A stretch of 64,000 nt of DNA. Origin: Ornithinibacillus xuwenensis. Lineage in GTDB: Bacteria; Bacillota; Bacilli; Bacillales; Amphibacillaceae. The stretch lies in assembly GCF_039614845.1 (NCBI RefSeq), contig NZ_JBDIML010000003.1, positions 248,001-312,000 of the forward strand, in the 5' to 3' direction. Below the pieces are notes generated by a model, which was not told where the DNA came from, ran no database searches, and worked only from the letters and a program-made list of their open reading frames with translations. Every line of letters starts with the position of its first letter. Within the stretch, counting starts at the first letter, position 1. Shown one piece after another: positions 51,267 to 60,416 of this stretch. A program made the translations under genes and the position numbers.

Positions 51267-51805
51267 TTTCTCACCCTTTTTGGACGTAATGAAGAAGTTT
51301 ATCTTCTAACCAACATCCATATTTATTCATTTAATTACTTTCGGGCATAGGCCCACGATCTAATAGGTCATCATCCTCTTCTACTATACCGATTTCCGTC
51401 ATAACTGTATAGCAACACATGACTATTGTCATGAATTTGTCTAATTTATTATAACTTTATACGCCATTTGTGGGATGTTAAGACATACATGCACTTCATT
51501 AAACATATTGCCTGGGAAATATCGACTATTTTGTCGAATTCATTTGGCTAATAGTTATGTAATATTAATTCCATCAATTGCTAACCATACTGTATAGTAG
51601 AAGATTCGGTTATAAATTTAAATATTATACGGTAAAATGTTAAAATGGATACAAAGCTAAATGATTTCCTATAATAAGTGTGTAGCGCTATTACCACTTA
51701 ATCAACAATTTACATTATACGACAACTAGTAAAAAACTTAAACTGATAGGAATTACTAATTAATAATTATTTTAACAAAGGAAAAATTGGAGGAGAGGTT
51801 ACGAA
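51267..51805. other. 539-bp intergenic region between hemE and hmoB
   Basis: A very A/T-rich stretch holding the divergent promoters of hemE and hmoB. It has a small TCGAC/GTCGA hairpin near 51519-51536, but I see no ORF with a ribosome binding site, no riboswitch and no strong promoter pair. Confidence 0.45.
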
Positions 51806-52300
51806 ATGAATGCATTTATGACAAATGGTACATACGACTTTCTCTTGAAATTAGCAGAAAAATACCCTGCAATTAAATTCCACTTTATGAAAGGTACTTC
51901 GAATGACGTAGCATATTATGAAGGTACAAAGCAAAGTGTTTTTGTTTCAGGTAGAGCATTTGAAGTCTTAGTTCAATCTGGGGACATTTTGGACAGTGGT
52001 TACGTTGTAATGAATAATATCCCAGTAACCGATGAAGGTGTTCCTATATTTGAAGATAATTTCAAAAAGAGACAGCAGGCGATTGACAAGCAAGAGGGCT
52101 TTCAAGCTTTTCGTCTCCTGAAGCCAACGAAAGGGAATACCTATATTGTATTTACGCAATGGGATTCCATGGATAGCTTTGAACAATGGAAAGACTCTGA
52201 AGGATTTCAAAAGGCTCATGTCGATACAAAACCATCTGCCTATTTTGCAGACAGACCTTTTGTAAACACATACCATATGATAGAAAAAGACAAGAAATAA
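51806..52300 (+). CDS. hmoB: Heme-degrading monooxygenase HmoB-like (ABM domain), 164 aa
   Basis: An antibiotic-biosynthesis-monooxygenase (ABM) fold protein. The C-terminal part YIVFTQWDSMDSFEQWKDSEGFQKAHVDTKPS (W and His positions of IsdG/HmoB) is diagnostic, and the location next to hemEHY matches B. subtilis yhgC/hmoB. The N-terminal segment FMTNGTYDFLLKLAEKYPAIKFHFMKGTSNDVAYYEG is the TRAP-type extension of HmoB. It should open the porphyrin ring and release iron. GGAGGAG precedes the ATG. Confidence 0.85.
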   Translation: MNAFMTNGTYDFLLKLAEKYPAIKFHFMKGTSNDVAYYEGTKQSVFVSGRAFEVLVQSGDILDSGYVVMNNIPVTDEGVPIFEDNFKKRQQAIDKQEGFQAFRLLKPTKGNTYIVFTQWDSMDSFEQWKDSEGFQKAHVDTKPSAYFADRPFVNTYHMIEKDKK

Positions 52301-52302
52301 TG

Positions 52303-52336
52303 AAAAACCAAGCACCTAGTATGGTGCTTGGTTTTT
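52303..52336. terminator. Bidirectional terminator between hmoB and the thiol-oxidase pair
   Basis: AAAAACCAAGCACC and GGTGCTTGGTTTTT form a perfect 14-bp stem with a 6-base loop and T runs both ways. Confidence 0.9.
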
Positions 52337-52338
52337 CG

Positions 52339-52812
52339 CTAATTAAGGACGTATTCCTCAAAAAACTTCTCATATTCTTCTTCCGTTTTCTGACCTTCTA
52401 ATCGAATAACCTCTTCTCCATCCTCGTAATAAACAAGAGTCGGAGTAGATGTAATTCCAAATCGAGTCACTTCATTACTGAACTCTAACAGATTCAATTT
52501 CTTCATATCTACTCCCATATCTTCTGCTAATGGCGAAAGATATGGTGTTGTATTTTGACAATAAACACATATCGGGCTGTAGTAATATACGGTTACAGCG
52601 TCACCATTATCAATTTGTTCAATTAAGTCATCTGGTAATATTTGATTTCCGTAGTTTGGATCATCCAGTTGATCAATTGTTGCTTGATCTAGGTCATTCG
52701 TTCCATATGGATTATCTTCAAGCGCCTTATTATTCTTATAGTCTATTACAAAATACAGCGCGATTATTAACACAACAATTACGCCGACAATTGCTAGCAT
52801 CTTCTTTTGCAT
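52339..52812 (-). CDS. Membrane-anchored thioredoxin-like thiol-disulfide oxidoreductase, 157 aa
   Basis: A single N-terminal membrane anchor (residues about 6-23) is followed by a thioredoxin fold with the active site CVYC (in YYSPICVYCQNTTPYL, about residues 83-87) and cis-Pro region FGITSTPTLVYY. It faces the outside of the membrane. Its start lies 2 bases after the stop of bdbC, so it is the second gene of a bdbC operon and the likely partner that receives or donates electrons. Oxidase versus reductase role cannot be told. Confidence 0.88.
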   Translation of the reverse strand: MQKKMLAIVGVIVVLIIALYFVIDYKNNKALEDNPYGTNDLDQATIDQLDDPNYGNQILPDDLIEQIDNGDAVTVYYYSPICVYCQNTTPYLSPLAEDMGVDMKKLNLLEFSNEVTRFGITSTPTLVYYEDGEEVIRLEGQKTEEEYEKFFEEYVLN

Positions 52813-52813
52813 T

Positions 52814-53242
52814 TTATTTCCCCCTATATTGTTTTAATAGTACTACATGGGCAATGAATATTAGGATAAATGCTGTACCTGCTAAAAATGGTATTGTTAT
52901 GAACCCAAAATAATTTACGTATTGAAAATTACATGGAACCAACCCGCAGGAACCACCTGCTTCACTTAAGGCAGGCAATTTTTGTATACCATAATGATAT
53001 GCTGATAGGCACATCCCTATTCCGCTCATAACTAATCCAGGTAATGCAATGGACAAATCTTTTTTTAATAACGCTGTCCCATATATGACAACAAGCGGAT
53101 ACATCAAGATGCGTTGATACCAACACAGCTCACACGGCTCATATCCCATTATTTCTGAAAAAAACAAACTCCCTGCAGTTGCGACAGCTGCAATTCCCCA
53201 TATTCCAAGTAGAAAATTCTCTTTCTTCTTCGAATGATCCAT
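52814..53242 (-). CDS. bdbC: Disulfide bond formation protein BdbC (DsbB family), 142 aa
   Basis: A four-helix membrane protein with the DsbB first cysteine pair in PCELCWYQR (about residues 36-44) and the second pair in GGSCGLVPCNFQ (about 96-108). It should reoxidise the thiol partner by passing electrons to menaquinone. The size (B. subtilis BdbC 138 aa) fits. It heads a two-gene operon with the thioredoxin-like gene and is preceded by a -10 box inside a palindrome. Confidence 0.93.
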   Translation of the reverse strand: MDHSKKKENFLLGIWGIAAVATAGSLFFSEIMGYEPCELCWYQRILMYPLVVIYGTALLKKDLSIALPGLVMSGIGMCLSAYHYGIQKLPALSEAGGSCGLVPCNFQYVNYFGFITIPFLAGTAFILIFIAHVVLLKQYRGK

Positions 53243-53271
53243 TTCGGAAGTCTCCTCGTTATTTTAATTTT

Positions 53272-53307
53272 CCCTAGTATTATACTAGGGTTTGCTCAAA
53301 ATAACAA
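53272..53307 (-). promoter_or_regulatory. bdbC promoter with palindromic operator candidate
   Basis: On the minus strand TTGTTA (53302-53307) and TATAAT (53279-53284) are 17 bases apart. The -10 lies in the centre of a perfect palindrome, CCCTAGTA-TAA-TACTAGGG (53272-53290), which looks like the operator of an unidentified dimeric repressor. Confidence 0.7.
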
Positions 53308-53328
53308 AAAAGAGGGCTTAGCCCTCTT
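53304..53328 (-). terminator. Terminator of the lia operon
   Basis: AAGAGGGC and GCCCTCTT pair around TTA, which is the liaR stop codon; on the minus strand it runs into six T. It also overlaps the -35 of bdbC. Confidence 0.8.
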
Positions 53329-53956
53329 GCGTTAATAATTGATTTTTGTGAACGTAAACTGCTGCCTGTGTACGATCATGCACATCCAATTTTGCTAGGA
53401 TATTACTTACATGTGTTTTAACTGTTTTAATACCAATATAGAGTTTCTCACTAATTTCTAGGTTCGTCATTCCGTTTCCAATGCACAGAAGCACTTCCAT
53501 TTCTCTATCCGTTAATTCATCGTGTGGTTTTCGTTTCTCCCCTCTAAAACTCGTCATCATTTTACTAGCTACTTTTGGTTCAATTACATTCTCTCCAGTA
53601 GCGGCTTTTTTAATAGCGGTGACGATTTCATCCGCCGATGACGTTTTTAATAAATAACTAAATGCACCAGCTTCAAGTGCAGGAAAAACCTGTTGATCAT
53701 CATAATAGCTTGTTAGGATAATAATCTTACAAGATGGATACTGCTGCATAACTTGCTTTGTAGCATCTATTCCCGTACCGTTATCCATCATTAAATCCAT
53801 TAACACGACATCTGGCTTTTCCGCTAAGATAAGCTTTGCTCCATCATTCCCACTACTCGCTTGACCGATAACATCGATCTCTGGATCAGTTTGTAAATAC
53901 GCAATAATTCCTTTACGCACAATCTCATGATCATCAACAACAACAACTCGAATCAT
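53318..53956 (-). CDS. liaR: Response regulator LiaR, 212 aa
   Basis: NarL/LuxR-type response regulator: receiver domain (Asp8, Asp9 and Asp54 in KPDVVLMDL; Thr/Lys in LTSYYD...LKTSS) followed by a GerE HTH (LTDREMEVLLCIGNGMTNLEISEKLYIGIKTVKTHVSNILAKL). It is the output of the envelope-stress system, activated by LiaS. It is the last gene of the operon and its stop codon is inside the terminator hairpin. Confidence 0.93.
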   Translation of the reverse strand: MIRVVVVDDHEIVRKGIIAYLQTDPEIDVIGQASSGNDGAKLILAEKPDVVLMDLMMDNGTGIDATKQVMQQYPSCKIIILTSYYDDQQVFPALEAGAFSYLLKTSSADEIVTAIKKAATGENVIEPKVASKMMTSFRGEKRKPHDELTDREMEVLLCIGNGMTNLEISEKLYIGIKTVKTHVSNILAKLDVHDRTQAAVYVHKNQLLTQEG

Positions 53957-54005
53957 TTTCAGTCTCCCCCTAACCCCTTTATCATCACTATATCAAAATT
54001 AGCCT

Positions 54006-55043
54006 TTAGCATGGTATTCGAATATCAATATATGTGCCTTCATCAATGTTAGACCTTATGGTGAATGTACCACCTAACTCCTCGCTTCTTTCCTTCATCG
54101 TTTTTAATCCGTAGGATGTCTTTTTGGCATGATCATGTTCTAAATCAAATCCTTTGCCATTATCAGCAATATGCATGAATAGTTCATTTCCACGAAGCGA
54201 GATATCTATTTTAACAACAGTAGCATTAGCATGGCGAAGGATATTGGATAAGGACTCTTGTATAATACGAAACACATGCTCCTCCGTTGCTTCAGAAAGC
54301 TTTAAATTATCGTTGATGACTAATTGAAAATCTATTTGTGATTTCTGACTTAATTCATCAACAAGCTTTTGAATTCCTTTAGGTAATGGATCTCCAGAAA
54401 GGTGAACTGGTCGTAAATGTAATAAAAGTGCCCGCATTTCAGTTTGTGCTTGTAGTGCTGCATATGCGACTTCCATCATTTGCTCCTTCGCTAATTCTGG
54501 ATTTATATCCAATTGTTTAATGGAAGCTTCTGACATCATCGTTAAGGCAAATAGTTGCTGACTCACTGCATCATGTAAATCACGAGCAATTCGCTGTCTT
54601 TCCTCAATTACCGCAGACTTATGTGCAGATTTGGCTAACTCTGCTTTTTCATCTGCTAATCGTTGCAGTGACTTTACTTGATTTTGTAGTTTTTCCCCAA
54701 GCTCATTTAACTCATTTCCAATACGAGAGAGCTCGTCACCTTCATTAAAGTAAATGCGAGATTGATAGTTTCCATTAGCGAATTGGGTAATCAAAACAGA
54801 GAGATAATCCATGCGCTGCTTCAAATCACCACTTGATCGAAAACCAACATAAACGGATACAAAAAACGCGACTAACCCATACAATATAATAAATAAATAA
54901 ATGCTATTGGACGTTAACCATTCGGGACTAATGAGTACATAGATTGAGAGTAGAATTGCTAATATGGTTACCGTCGTTAAAAACAATCCATTAAAATGCG
55001 AAATGATATAGCTATAACGAATACTCGAAAAACGATTCTTCAC
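54006..55043 (-). CDS. liaS: Sensor histidine kinase LiaS, 345 aa
   Basis: Two N-terminal membrane helices with almost no outer loop (intramembrane-sensing type), a HAMP-like linker, a HisKA_3 dimerisation helix with the phosphorylated His in EERQRIARDLHDAVSQQLF, and an HATPase_c domain ending DNGKGFDLEHD...YGLKTMKERSEELGG. It responds to cell-envelope stress with LiaF. GTG start at 55043 behind GGGGG. It is between liaF and liaR with small gaps. Confidence 0.93.
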   Translation of the reverse strand: MKNRFSSIRYSYIISHFNGLFLTTVTILAILLSIYVLISPEWLTSNSIYLFIILYGLVAFFVSVYVGFRSSGDLKQRMDYLSVLITQFANGNYQSRIYFNEGDELSRIGNELNELGEKLQNQVKSLQRLADEKAELAKSAHKSAVIEERQRIARDLHDAVSQQLFALTMMSEASIKQLDINPELAKEQMMEVAYAALQAQTEMRALLLHLRPVHLSGDPLPKGIQKLVDELSQKSQIDFQLVINDNLKLSEATEEHVFRIIQESLSNILRHANATVVKIDISLRGNELFMHIADNGKGFDLEHDHAKKTSYGLKTMKERSEELGGTFTIRSNIDEGTYIDIRIPC

Positions 55044-55054
55044 TATAATCCCCC

Positions 55055-55810
55055 TTATACGGAGTCAACCCTGATTGAACCCGCCTTTAGTTTTAAAGTT
55101 AAATCTAACTTTCTAGTGGCATTATCATAATTTGTTGACACATATTTAAGGGAGCGATTAATTCCATCTACAGTTTGGCCAACAATATCAATATCCCCTG
55201 CCTTAACAGATGCATTTACTTGGAATTCAAGATTTTCTGGAATTAAAATGTGGACATCCCCAGCTAGTGCACTAATTGTAATTGGGATTTCCTTTTCAGG
55301 AATATATGCCTTCGAGAAGTCATAATAGAAATCTCCTGCCAATGTTTTAATGGTAGTTGGCTCTACCTTCCAATTTGGTTGATTAAATTCATGATTACCT
55401 ACAGTAAAGAAAGAACTGTTATGATTTTCTTTATCATTCTTTTCACTACTACTTTCAATAATCACTTTAGGTCTTGTCGATTTTCCGATAAACATAAAAC
55501 CAAAATAAACAATTAATAACGGCCATAGCTTGAATACATCATTAAACGTAAAGGATATTACCTCAAAGCGATCTAATAATAGCAATGCTCCAAATATAAA
55601 GAAGAACGATCCCCAGAAATAGCTACCACCACGGTGCCTTACTCGATCTACCACCCATTTAATACCGACTAATGCAAATAACGATGGATAGATATAACTC
55701 CATGCATTTCTACTATTAAAATCCATTACTCCTATATTTTCTAATACCAGTACAACACCGAAACCAATCAGTGCAGCGGCTATTAGATAACGGAAAAAAC
55801 CATTTTTCAT
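55055..55810 (-). CDS. liaF: Lia inhibitor protein LiaF, 251 aa
   Basis: Four predicted membrane helices fill the N-terminal half; the C-terminal half is the LiaF domain with repeats such as TIKTLAGDFYYDFSKA, ITISALAGDVHILIPENL, and VNASVKAGDIDIVGQTV. LiaF inhibits LiaS in the absence of stress. It overlaps the stop codon of the MFS gene by 4 bases (ATGA), which makes the MFS gene part of the operon. Confidence 0.92.
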   Translation of the reverse strand: MKNGFFRYLIAAALIGFGVVLVLENIGVMDFNSRNAWSYIYPSLFALVGIKWVVDRVRHRGGSYFWGSFFFIFGALLLLDRFEVISFTFNDVFKLWPLLIVYFGFMFIGKSTRPKVIIESSSEKNDKENHNSSFFTVGNHEFNQPNWKVEPTTIKTLAGDFYYDFSKAYIPEKEIPITISALAGDVHILIPENLEFQVNASVKAGDIDIVGQTVDGINRSLKYVSTNYDNATRKLDLTLKLKAGSIRVDSV

Positions 55811-57063
55811 CCTATCTCTCTCCCTTGTGAAAATTTATATCCTAGTATTTTTTTATTTCTTAGATTGTAGATTGCAATAAGGGTAACGATAATTCCACTT
55901 ATGATAATGATTGTTTGAATACTTACACCAATTGCGATAAGCGATGAAGTAACAATATATGATATAGGAATTAATCCTGTAGAAACCGTCATAAATAGGC
56001 TCATCATCCTACCAAGCATACGTTTCTCAGTAGTTTGCTGCAACATAGTGATTAAAGGGATATTAATTAATTGTGTCAGGATTGACATAAGTGCTACTAA
56101 ACCAGCCGTAAGTACAATATTAGCCGAGATACCTGTTGCGATATATAACAACCCTAAGCCAATAATGCTAACGACCAAGGTTATTCCCGGTTTTTTCAAC
56201 TTAATGGCAGCTAACAAAATTGCACCTGCTAATGCTCCGACCCCCATAGAAGTCTGTATCGTTGCTAAGCTAACGGCATTTCCGCCAAAAATATCCTTCA
56301 CGATTATTGGCATTCCAATTGAAAATGGGCCCGAGAAAAAGAAATTAATAAACAATGCCATTACAACAATGGAAATTACAAGTTCATTCTTGCGGACGTA
56401 GCTTAGGCCTTCTTTTAACTCGGTCCATGGAGTAGGCTTATTTCCCTGAACATCTTCCTCTTTTTTCATACGGATGAACAATACTGCAAAAGACGCTATT
56501 AACAGCATCACTAGTGATACGGAAAATACTCCTTTAAAGCCTAGTAAAGCAATTAATGTACCACCTAGTGCTGGACCAAGAATTGGACTAATTTGACTCG
56601 TCATTTGAATTAAGGAATTACCTCTTTGTAATTGTTTTTCTTCAAGTAACGTTGGTACTAATGCATTCATCGCTGGATAGCTGAAAGCATCCGAAACACC
56701 AAATAGCCCCGCTAAAACTAATAGATGCCATACGGCAACGGAATCAGTCCAAATTAACAGAACCAAAATACTTATCAAAACTGCACGACTGAGGTCTGAC
56801 CAAAATAGGATTGTCCGCTTATTCATTCGATCGGCAATTAATCCGCCAATAGACAGAAATATTAATCTTGGTATAGCAGCCACAAAAAATAGCATTCCAA
56901 AGTAAAAACGATTATCGGTTATACTTAACATCAACCACTCGGCTCCAATTAAATAGACAAAATAGCCAGGTGAAGAAAACAATGCACTAATTAATAAAAG
57001 AACAAAGTTTCGATTATGAAATATCGGAACCTTTAACTCTTCCTGTTTTACTATAGCTTCCAT
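55807..57063 (-). CDS. MFS transporter coupled to liaFSR, 418 aa
   Basis: A 12-helix major facilitator protein with the MFS motif GLIADRMNKRTILFWSD (about residues 63-79) in the loop between helices 2 and 3, the pattern of the MFS_3 / enterobactin-exporter-like group. Substrate unknown. I take ATG 57063, 8 bases after GGGGAG; a start at 57108 lacks a site. Its last codon overlaps liaF, so it is the first gene of an operon with liaFSR. In B. subtilis liaIH and liaG precede liaFSR; here they are absent and this transporter stands in their place. Confidence 0.88.
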   Translation of the reverse strand: MEAIVKQEELKVPIFHNRNFVLLLISALFSSPGYFVYLIGAEWLMLSITDNRFYFGMLFFVAAIPRLIFLSIGGLIADRMNKRTILFWSDLSRAVLISILVLLIWTDSVAVWHLLVLAGLFGVSDAFSYPAMNALVPTLLEEKQLQRGNSLIQMTSQISPILGPALGGTLIALLGFKGVFSVSLVMLLIASFAVLFIRMKKEEDVQGNKPTPWTELKEGLSYVRKNELVISIVVMALFINFFFSGPFSIGMPIIVKDIFGGNAVSLATIQTSMGVGALAGAILLAAIKLKKPGITLVVSIIGLGLLYIATGISANIVLTAGLVALMSILTQLINIPLITMLQQTTEKRMLGRMMSLFMTVSTGLIPISYIVTSSLIAIGVSIQTIIIISGIIVTLIAIYNLRNKKILGYKFSQGREIG

Positions 57064-57148
57064 TGTTAATGCTCCCCTCTTGTCTTCTCTTATCTCTATC
57101 TTAGACATTTCCTTAAAAGGGGAAAACCATCTCTAGAATGCTTTTATC

Positions 57149-57793
57149 TCAGACCTTAGACCGATTCCTTTTTCTCTGTATAAATTCATATAGATAAATA
57201 AGGGCTAGTAAGCATAAAAATCCGATAATAAATCCTGCTACAATATCGGTGAGAAAATGAACATTAATGACATATCTACTGATTCCTATTAATAATACAA
57301 GTAAACCAAAGAAAGCTTGCAATGCTAAAATTATCTTTGTCGATTTCAGCTTCTTAGCTAGAAAATAGGATAAAAGCCCATAACAAACCATGGGAATCAT
57401 GGCATGTCCAGATGGAAAGCTCTCGCCTACTGCATTCGCCTCTTCTAGTATGGAAGGTCTATCACGTCCAACAATAAGCTTTATCAATTTATTAAATTCA
57501 TGCGTGGCAAATATCCCAGCGCCAAAAATAACACCCGGTAGCCAGTCTCGAAATATAATAATAAGAATGACAACCATTACACCTGTGAATGGATACATAA
57601 ATTGCTTTGATCCTAAATTAGTAACTTCTCTAAAAAAGTCATATGTATAGGTATCTGGAAAAGTGCTTACTAACGATCTAGTCCACTGATCAATATAAGG
57701 GATTTCACCCTGCATAATTTTGACGACCCAAATTCCGATAACGATTAACATAACTGTAAAAAATGATATGATGACAATATTACGTTTCTTCAA
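57149..57793 (-). CDS. PAP2-family lipid phosphatase, 214 aa
   Basis: Five or six membrane segments with the three PAP2 motifs: KLIVGRDRP (KxxxxxxRP), PSGHA, and SRYVINVHFLTD (SRxxxxxHxxxD). It should dephosphorylate a lipid pyrophosphate such as undecaprenyl-PP or phosphatidic acid. The start is TTG at 57793, 11 bases after GGAGG. It lies 86 bases upstream of the MFS gene on the same strand, so envelope stress and lipid-carrier recycling could be linked; this is inference. It duplicates the activity of UppP. Confidence 0.9.
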   Translation of the reverse strand: MKKRNIVIISFFTVMLIVIGIWVVKIMQGEIPYIDQWTRSLVSTFPDTYTYDFFREVTNLGSKQFMYPFTGVMVVILIIIFRDWLPGVIFGAGIFATHEFNKLIKLIVGRDRPSILEEANAVGESFPSGHAMIPMVCYGLLSYFLAKKLKSTKIILALQAFFGLLVLLIGISRYVINVHFLTDIVAGFIIGFLCLLALIYLYEFIQRKRNRSKV

Positions 57794-57886
57794 TCTATGT
57801 GAAGCCTCCTGTTAAAATAACGTTAATTCCATCATAGCTTATCCAGAAGTTTATTCAAAATTAATTTTTTTCACTAGAAAAAAAGA

Positions 57887-57895
57887 TGCTATAAT
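57887..57895 (+). promoter_or_regulatory. Extended -10 promoter of the amidohydrolase gene
   Basis: TGC-TATAAT (57887-57895) is a good extended -10 hexamer just upstream of the gene; no good -35 is seen at the right distance. Confidence 0.5.
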
Positions 57896-57923
57896 AGTAG
57901 AAAAATCAAAGGAGGAACGGTAA

Positions 57924-59093
57924 ATGCTTCAAGATATCTATCAAGCAATCGATGCATTATTTCCTGATATGGTTGAGATTCGACGCTATTTACACCAGTA
58001 TCCAGAACTATCCTTTCAAGAGGTTAAAACCGCACAATACATAGCAGAATATTATGATAAATTAGGTATTCCTTATCAAAAAAATGTTGGTGGTAATGGA
58101 ATTGTTGCTACACTTAAGGGGGCTAAACCCGGTAAAACAATTGCACTTAGAGCAGATTTTGACGCCCTACCAATCCAAGATGAAAAGGATGTGCCATATA
58201 AATCAAAAGTTGATGGTGTTATGCATGCATGTGGTCATGATGGGCACACTGCAACTTTATTAGCTGTAGCGAAGGTGATGCAAGCACATCAGGAGGAATT
58301 ACCTGGTACATTAGTTTTCATCCACCAGCATGCGGAAGAATATGCTCCTGGTGGTGCTAAGCCAATGATCGAAGCTGGTGCACTAGATAATGTAGATGCA
58401 GTATTGGGAACGCACTTATGGGCAACAACTCCATTCGGTAGGATACAAACTTCAAAAGATGTCTTAATGGCTGGTGCAGATCGTTTTGAAATTACCATCC
58501 AAGGACAAGGTGGACACGGAGCATATCCACACGAGACAAAAGACTCCATTGTTATCGGTTCACAGCTTGTTTCACAGCTCCAACAGATTGTTAGTAGAAG
58601 AATTGACCCGTTAGAAACTGCAGTACTTACTATTGGAATTTTTGAAGCAGGTAATGCTTTTAACATCATTGCAGACACCGCCAGATTAGTTGGAACTGTT
58701 CGCTATTTGAACACAGAAATTCAAGACCAAGTCATTCACGAAATGGAAAAAATCATTGAAGGGGTTTCAGTTGCCAATAACTGTACCTATACGTTCCAAT
58801 ACGACAAGGGTTATCCTCCAGTAAAAAATCATGCAGCAGAAGCACAATTAATATTGGACGTGAGTAGAGAAATTCCAGAAGTTGAAACCGCAGAAGAAAT
58901 TATTCCTGTAATGGGTGGAGAAGACTTCGCTTATTACTTACTTGAAAAACCTGGGGCATATTTCTTTACTGGAGCACAAAAAGAAGGCAACTATTATCCT
59001 CATCATCACCCACGTTTTGACTTTGATGAAAGAGCGATGCCAGTTGCCGCAAAAACCTTGATTGGTGCTTATTATGCTTATCAGAATAAATAA
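57924..59093 (+). CDS. yhaA: M20-family amidohydrolase (YhaA-like), 389 aa
   Basis: The dinuclear metal site of M20 enzymes is complete: HACGHDGHTA (about residues 99-108), the Glu-Glu in IHQHAEEYAPGG, His in GTHLWATTP, and MGGEDFAYYL near the C-terminus. The dimerisation lid domain (GGHGAYPH) lies in the middle. It should hydrolyse an N-acyl amino acid or peptide. AAAGGAGG precedes the ATG. The neighbour genes ecsB-ecsA agree with the B. subtilis ecs-yhaA region; no ecsC is present between them. Confidence 0.9.
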   Translation: MLQDIYQAIDALFPDMVEIRRYLHQYPELSFQEVKTAQYIAEYYDKLGIPYQKNVGGNGIVATLKGAKPGKTIALRADFDALPIQDEKDVPYKSKVDGVMHACGHDGHTATLLAVAKVMQAHQEELPGTLVFIHQHAEEYAPGGAKPMIEAGALDNVDAVLGTHLWATTPFGRIQTSKDVLMAGADRFEITIQGQGGHGAYPHETKDSIVIGSQLVSQLQQIVSRRIDPLETAVLTIGIFEAGNAFNIIADTARLVGTVRYLNTEIQDQVIHEMEKIIEGVSVANNCTYTFQYDKGYPPVKNHAAEAQLILDVSREIPEVETAEEIIPVMGGEDFAYYLLEKPGAYFFTGAQKEGNYYPHHHPRFDFDERAMPVAAKTLIGAYYAYQNK

Positions 59094-59163
59094 TTGAAAC
59101 GAAAATAAATGAAATCCGTTTCACTTTGTATGAAGCTTATTAACAAATTAATTCCTTATATAA

Positions 59164-59203
59164 AAGAAGCAGTCGTCGGAAATAGTCCAACGACTGCTTC
59201 TTT
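59164..59203. terminator. Terminator between yhaA and ecsB
   Basis: AAGAAGCAGTCGT and ACGACTGCTTC(TT) pair with an inner GGA/TCC pair around AATAG; T runs lie on both strands. It ends both convergent genes. Confidence 0.85.
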
Positions 59204-60416
59204 ATGCCAATTTTTGCTTTACGTAGCCATTGATAAAGCCATACGTAAAAACGAGTCCTGCTCCTAAGGTAATCGCAAAACCTAAGTAAGCTTGTATGAA
59301 AAGAAAAATAATCGAGAATATAAAGAGTTGTAAAAATGCTAATTGAAACAACCACTTTAATAGAGCACTTCTCCTATGTTCGATTTCAACAGGGTATAAA
59401 TCTAACCAAATAATCGTTCGGTGATGCTGATACAGCGTCATCATTTGGAAGCTGCTCATATACAAGAAAAGTAATGCAAAGACAATCTTCATCCAAAAAC
59501 TAGGTATGAAATAAATGAATAAACCTCCAATTACGATTAACCGAATGTACATAGATAAATAATCGCCACCACGTAGAAATGTAATTCGATATAAGTAATC
59601 GTATGTATGCTTTCTCTCAAATGAAATGTTTCTTTCGATGATAGATACTAATCCATGACGAGGTTTAATACGATTTTTTAAATGCGGAACATCCGTAAAC
59701 ATGTTTGCAAATCGGTAAAAGGATTGCATTCGATGTGAATCCTTTTCCACTAACAATTCCCAAGCAAGCCCTGCTTGTCTTCTTGATAACGTTAAATCAT
59801 ACAAAAATACAATAATGAACATAATGGTTGTAATGCCCGCTAATAGCATTTCTCCACTAACAAGAAAATAAAGAACAGCAATGTTTAGAAATACACGCGC
59901 AACCTGATCCGTATAGCGAATTGCATTGTCTCGAACCTTTAGCATCCACCAATTCGCCATTAAATTCCAGAGTTTAAAAATTAAAACTACAGCTAATGTC
60001 AACCAGTAAGTACCTCCAGTTCGATCTGGAAACGTTGCAAAATACAGTGGACCAAATGCTGCAAATACAATCACAACCATATATAGTTGAATAACAAAGC
60101 TATATATTAATGCATTTCGAAAATAGGCCCCCATTTTATGCTCAGCAGTAATAAGGAAGACTAAATCAGGCTCCTTCAGAAGTGTTCTGACTGGGCTATA
60201 GCTAACAATAATCCCAAGAACTATTCCCATGACCCAAGATGTAGGAAAATTCTCTGGTAATGTCGTTAACCATTGCTGGTAGAAATATGCTAGTGCAGAT
60301 ACTAAAAAAAGCATTGCAAATGCAATATGACCATTGAATATGTAACGAAGATATCGGCTAGTTTCTTTCAAATGGGCGTTAAAACGCTTCAGAAAAAAGT
60401 CATGAGAATTAAACAT
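59202..60416 (-). CDS. ecsB: ABC transporter permease EcsB, 404 aa
   Basis: EcsB is the membrane partner of EcsA in a transporter that affects protein secretion, competence and proteolysis in B. subtilis. It has about eight membrane segments, starting LRYIFNGHIAFAMLFLVSALAYFY and ending FAITLGAGLVFTYGFINGYVKQKLA, with a basic cytoplasmic middle (RMQSFYRFANMFTDVPHLKNRIKPRHGL) typical of EcsB. The ATG overlaps the ecsA end by 8 bases. No ecsC follows. Confidence 0.88.
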   Translation of the reverse strand: MFNSHDFFLKRFNAHLKETSRYLRYIFNGHIAFAMLFLVSALAYFYQQWLTTLPENFPTSWVMGIVLGIIVSYSPVRTLLKEPDLVFLITAEHKMGAYFRNALIYSFVIQLYMVVIVFAAFGPLYFATFPDRTGGTYWLTLAVVLIFKLWNLMANWWMLKVRDNAIRYTDQVARVFLNIAVLYFLVSGEMLLAGITTIMFIIVFLYDLTLSRRQAGLAWELLVEKDSHRMQSFYRFANMFTDVPHLKNRIKPRHGLVSIIERNISFERKHTYDYLYRITFLRGGDYLSMYIRLIVIGGLFIYFIPSFWMKIVFALLFLYMSSFQMMTLYQHHRTIIWLDLYPVEIEHRRSALLKWLFQLAFLQLFIFSIIFLFIQAYLGFAITLGAGLVFTYGFINGYVKQKLA

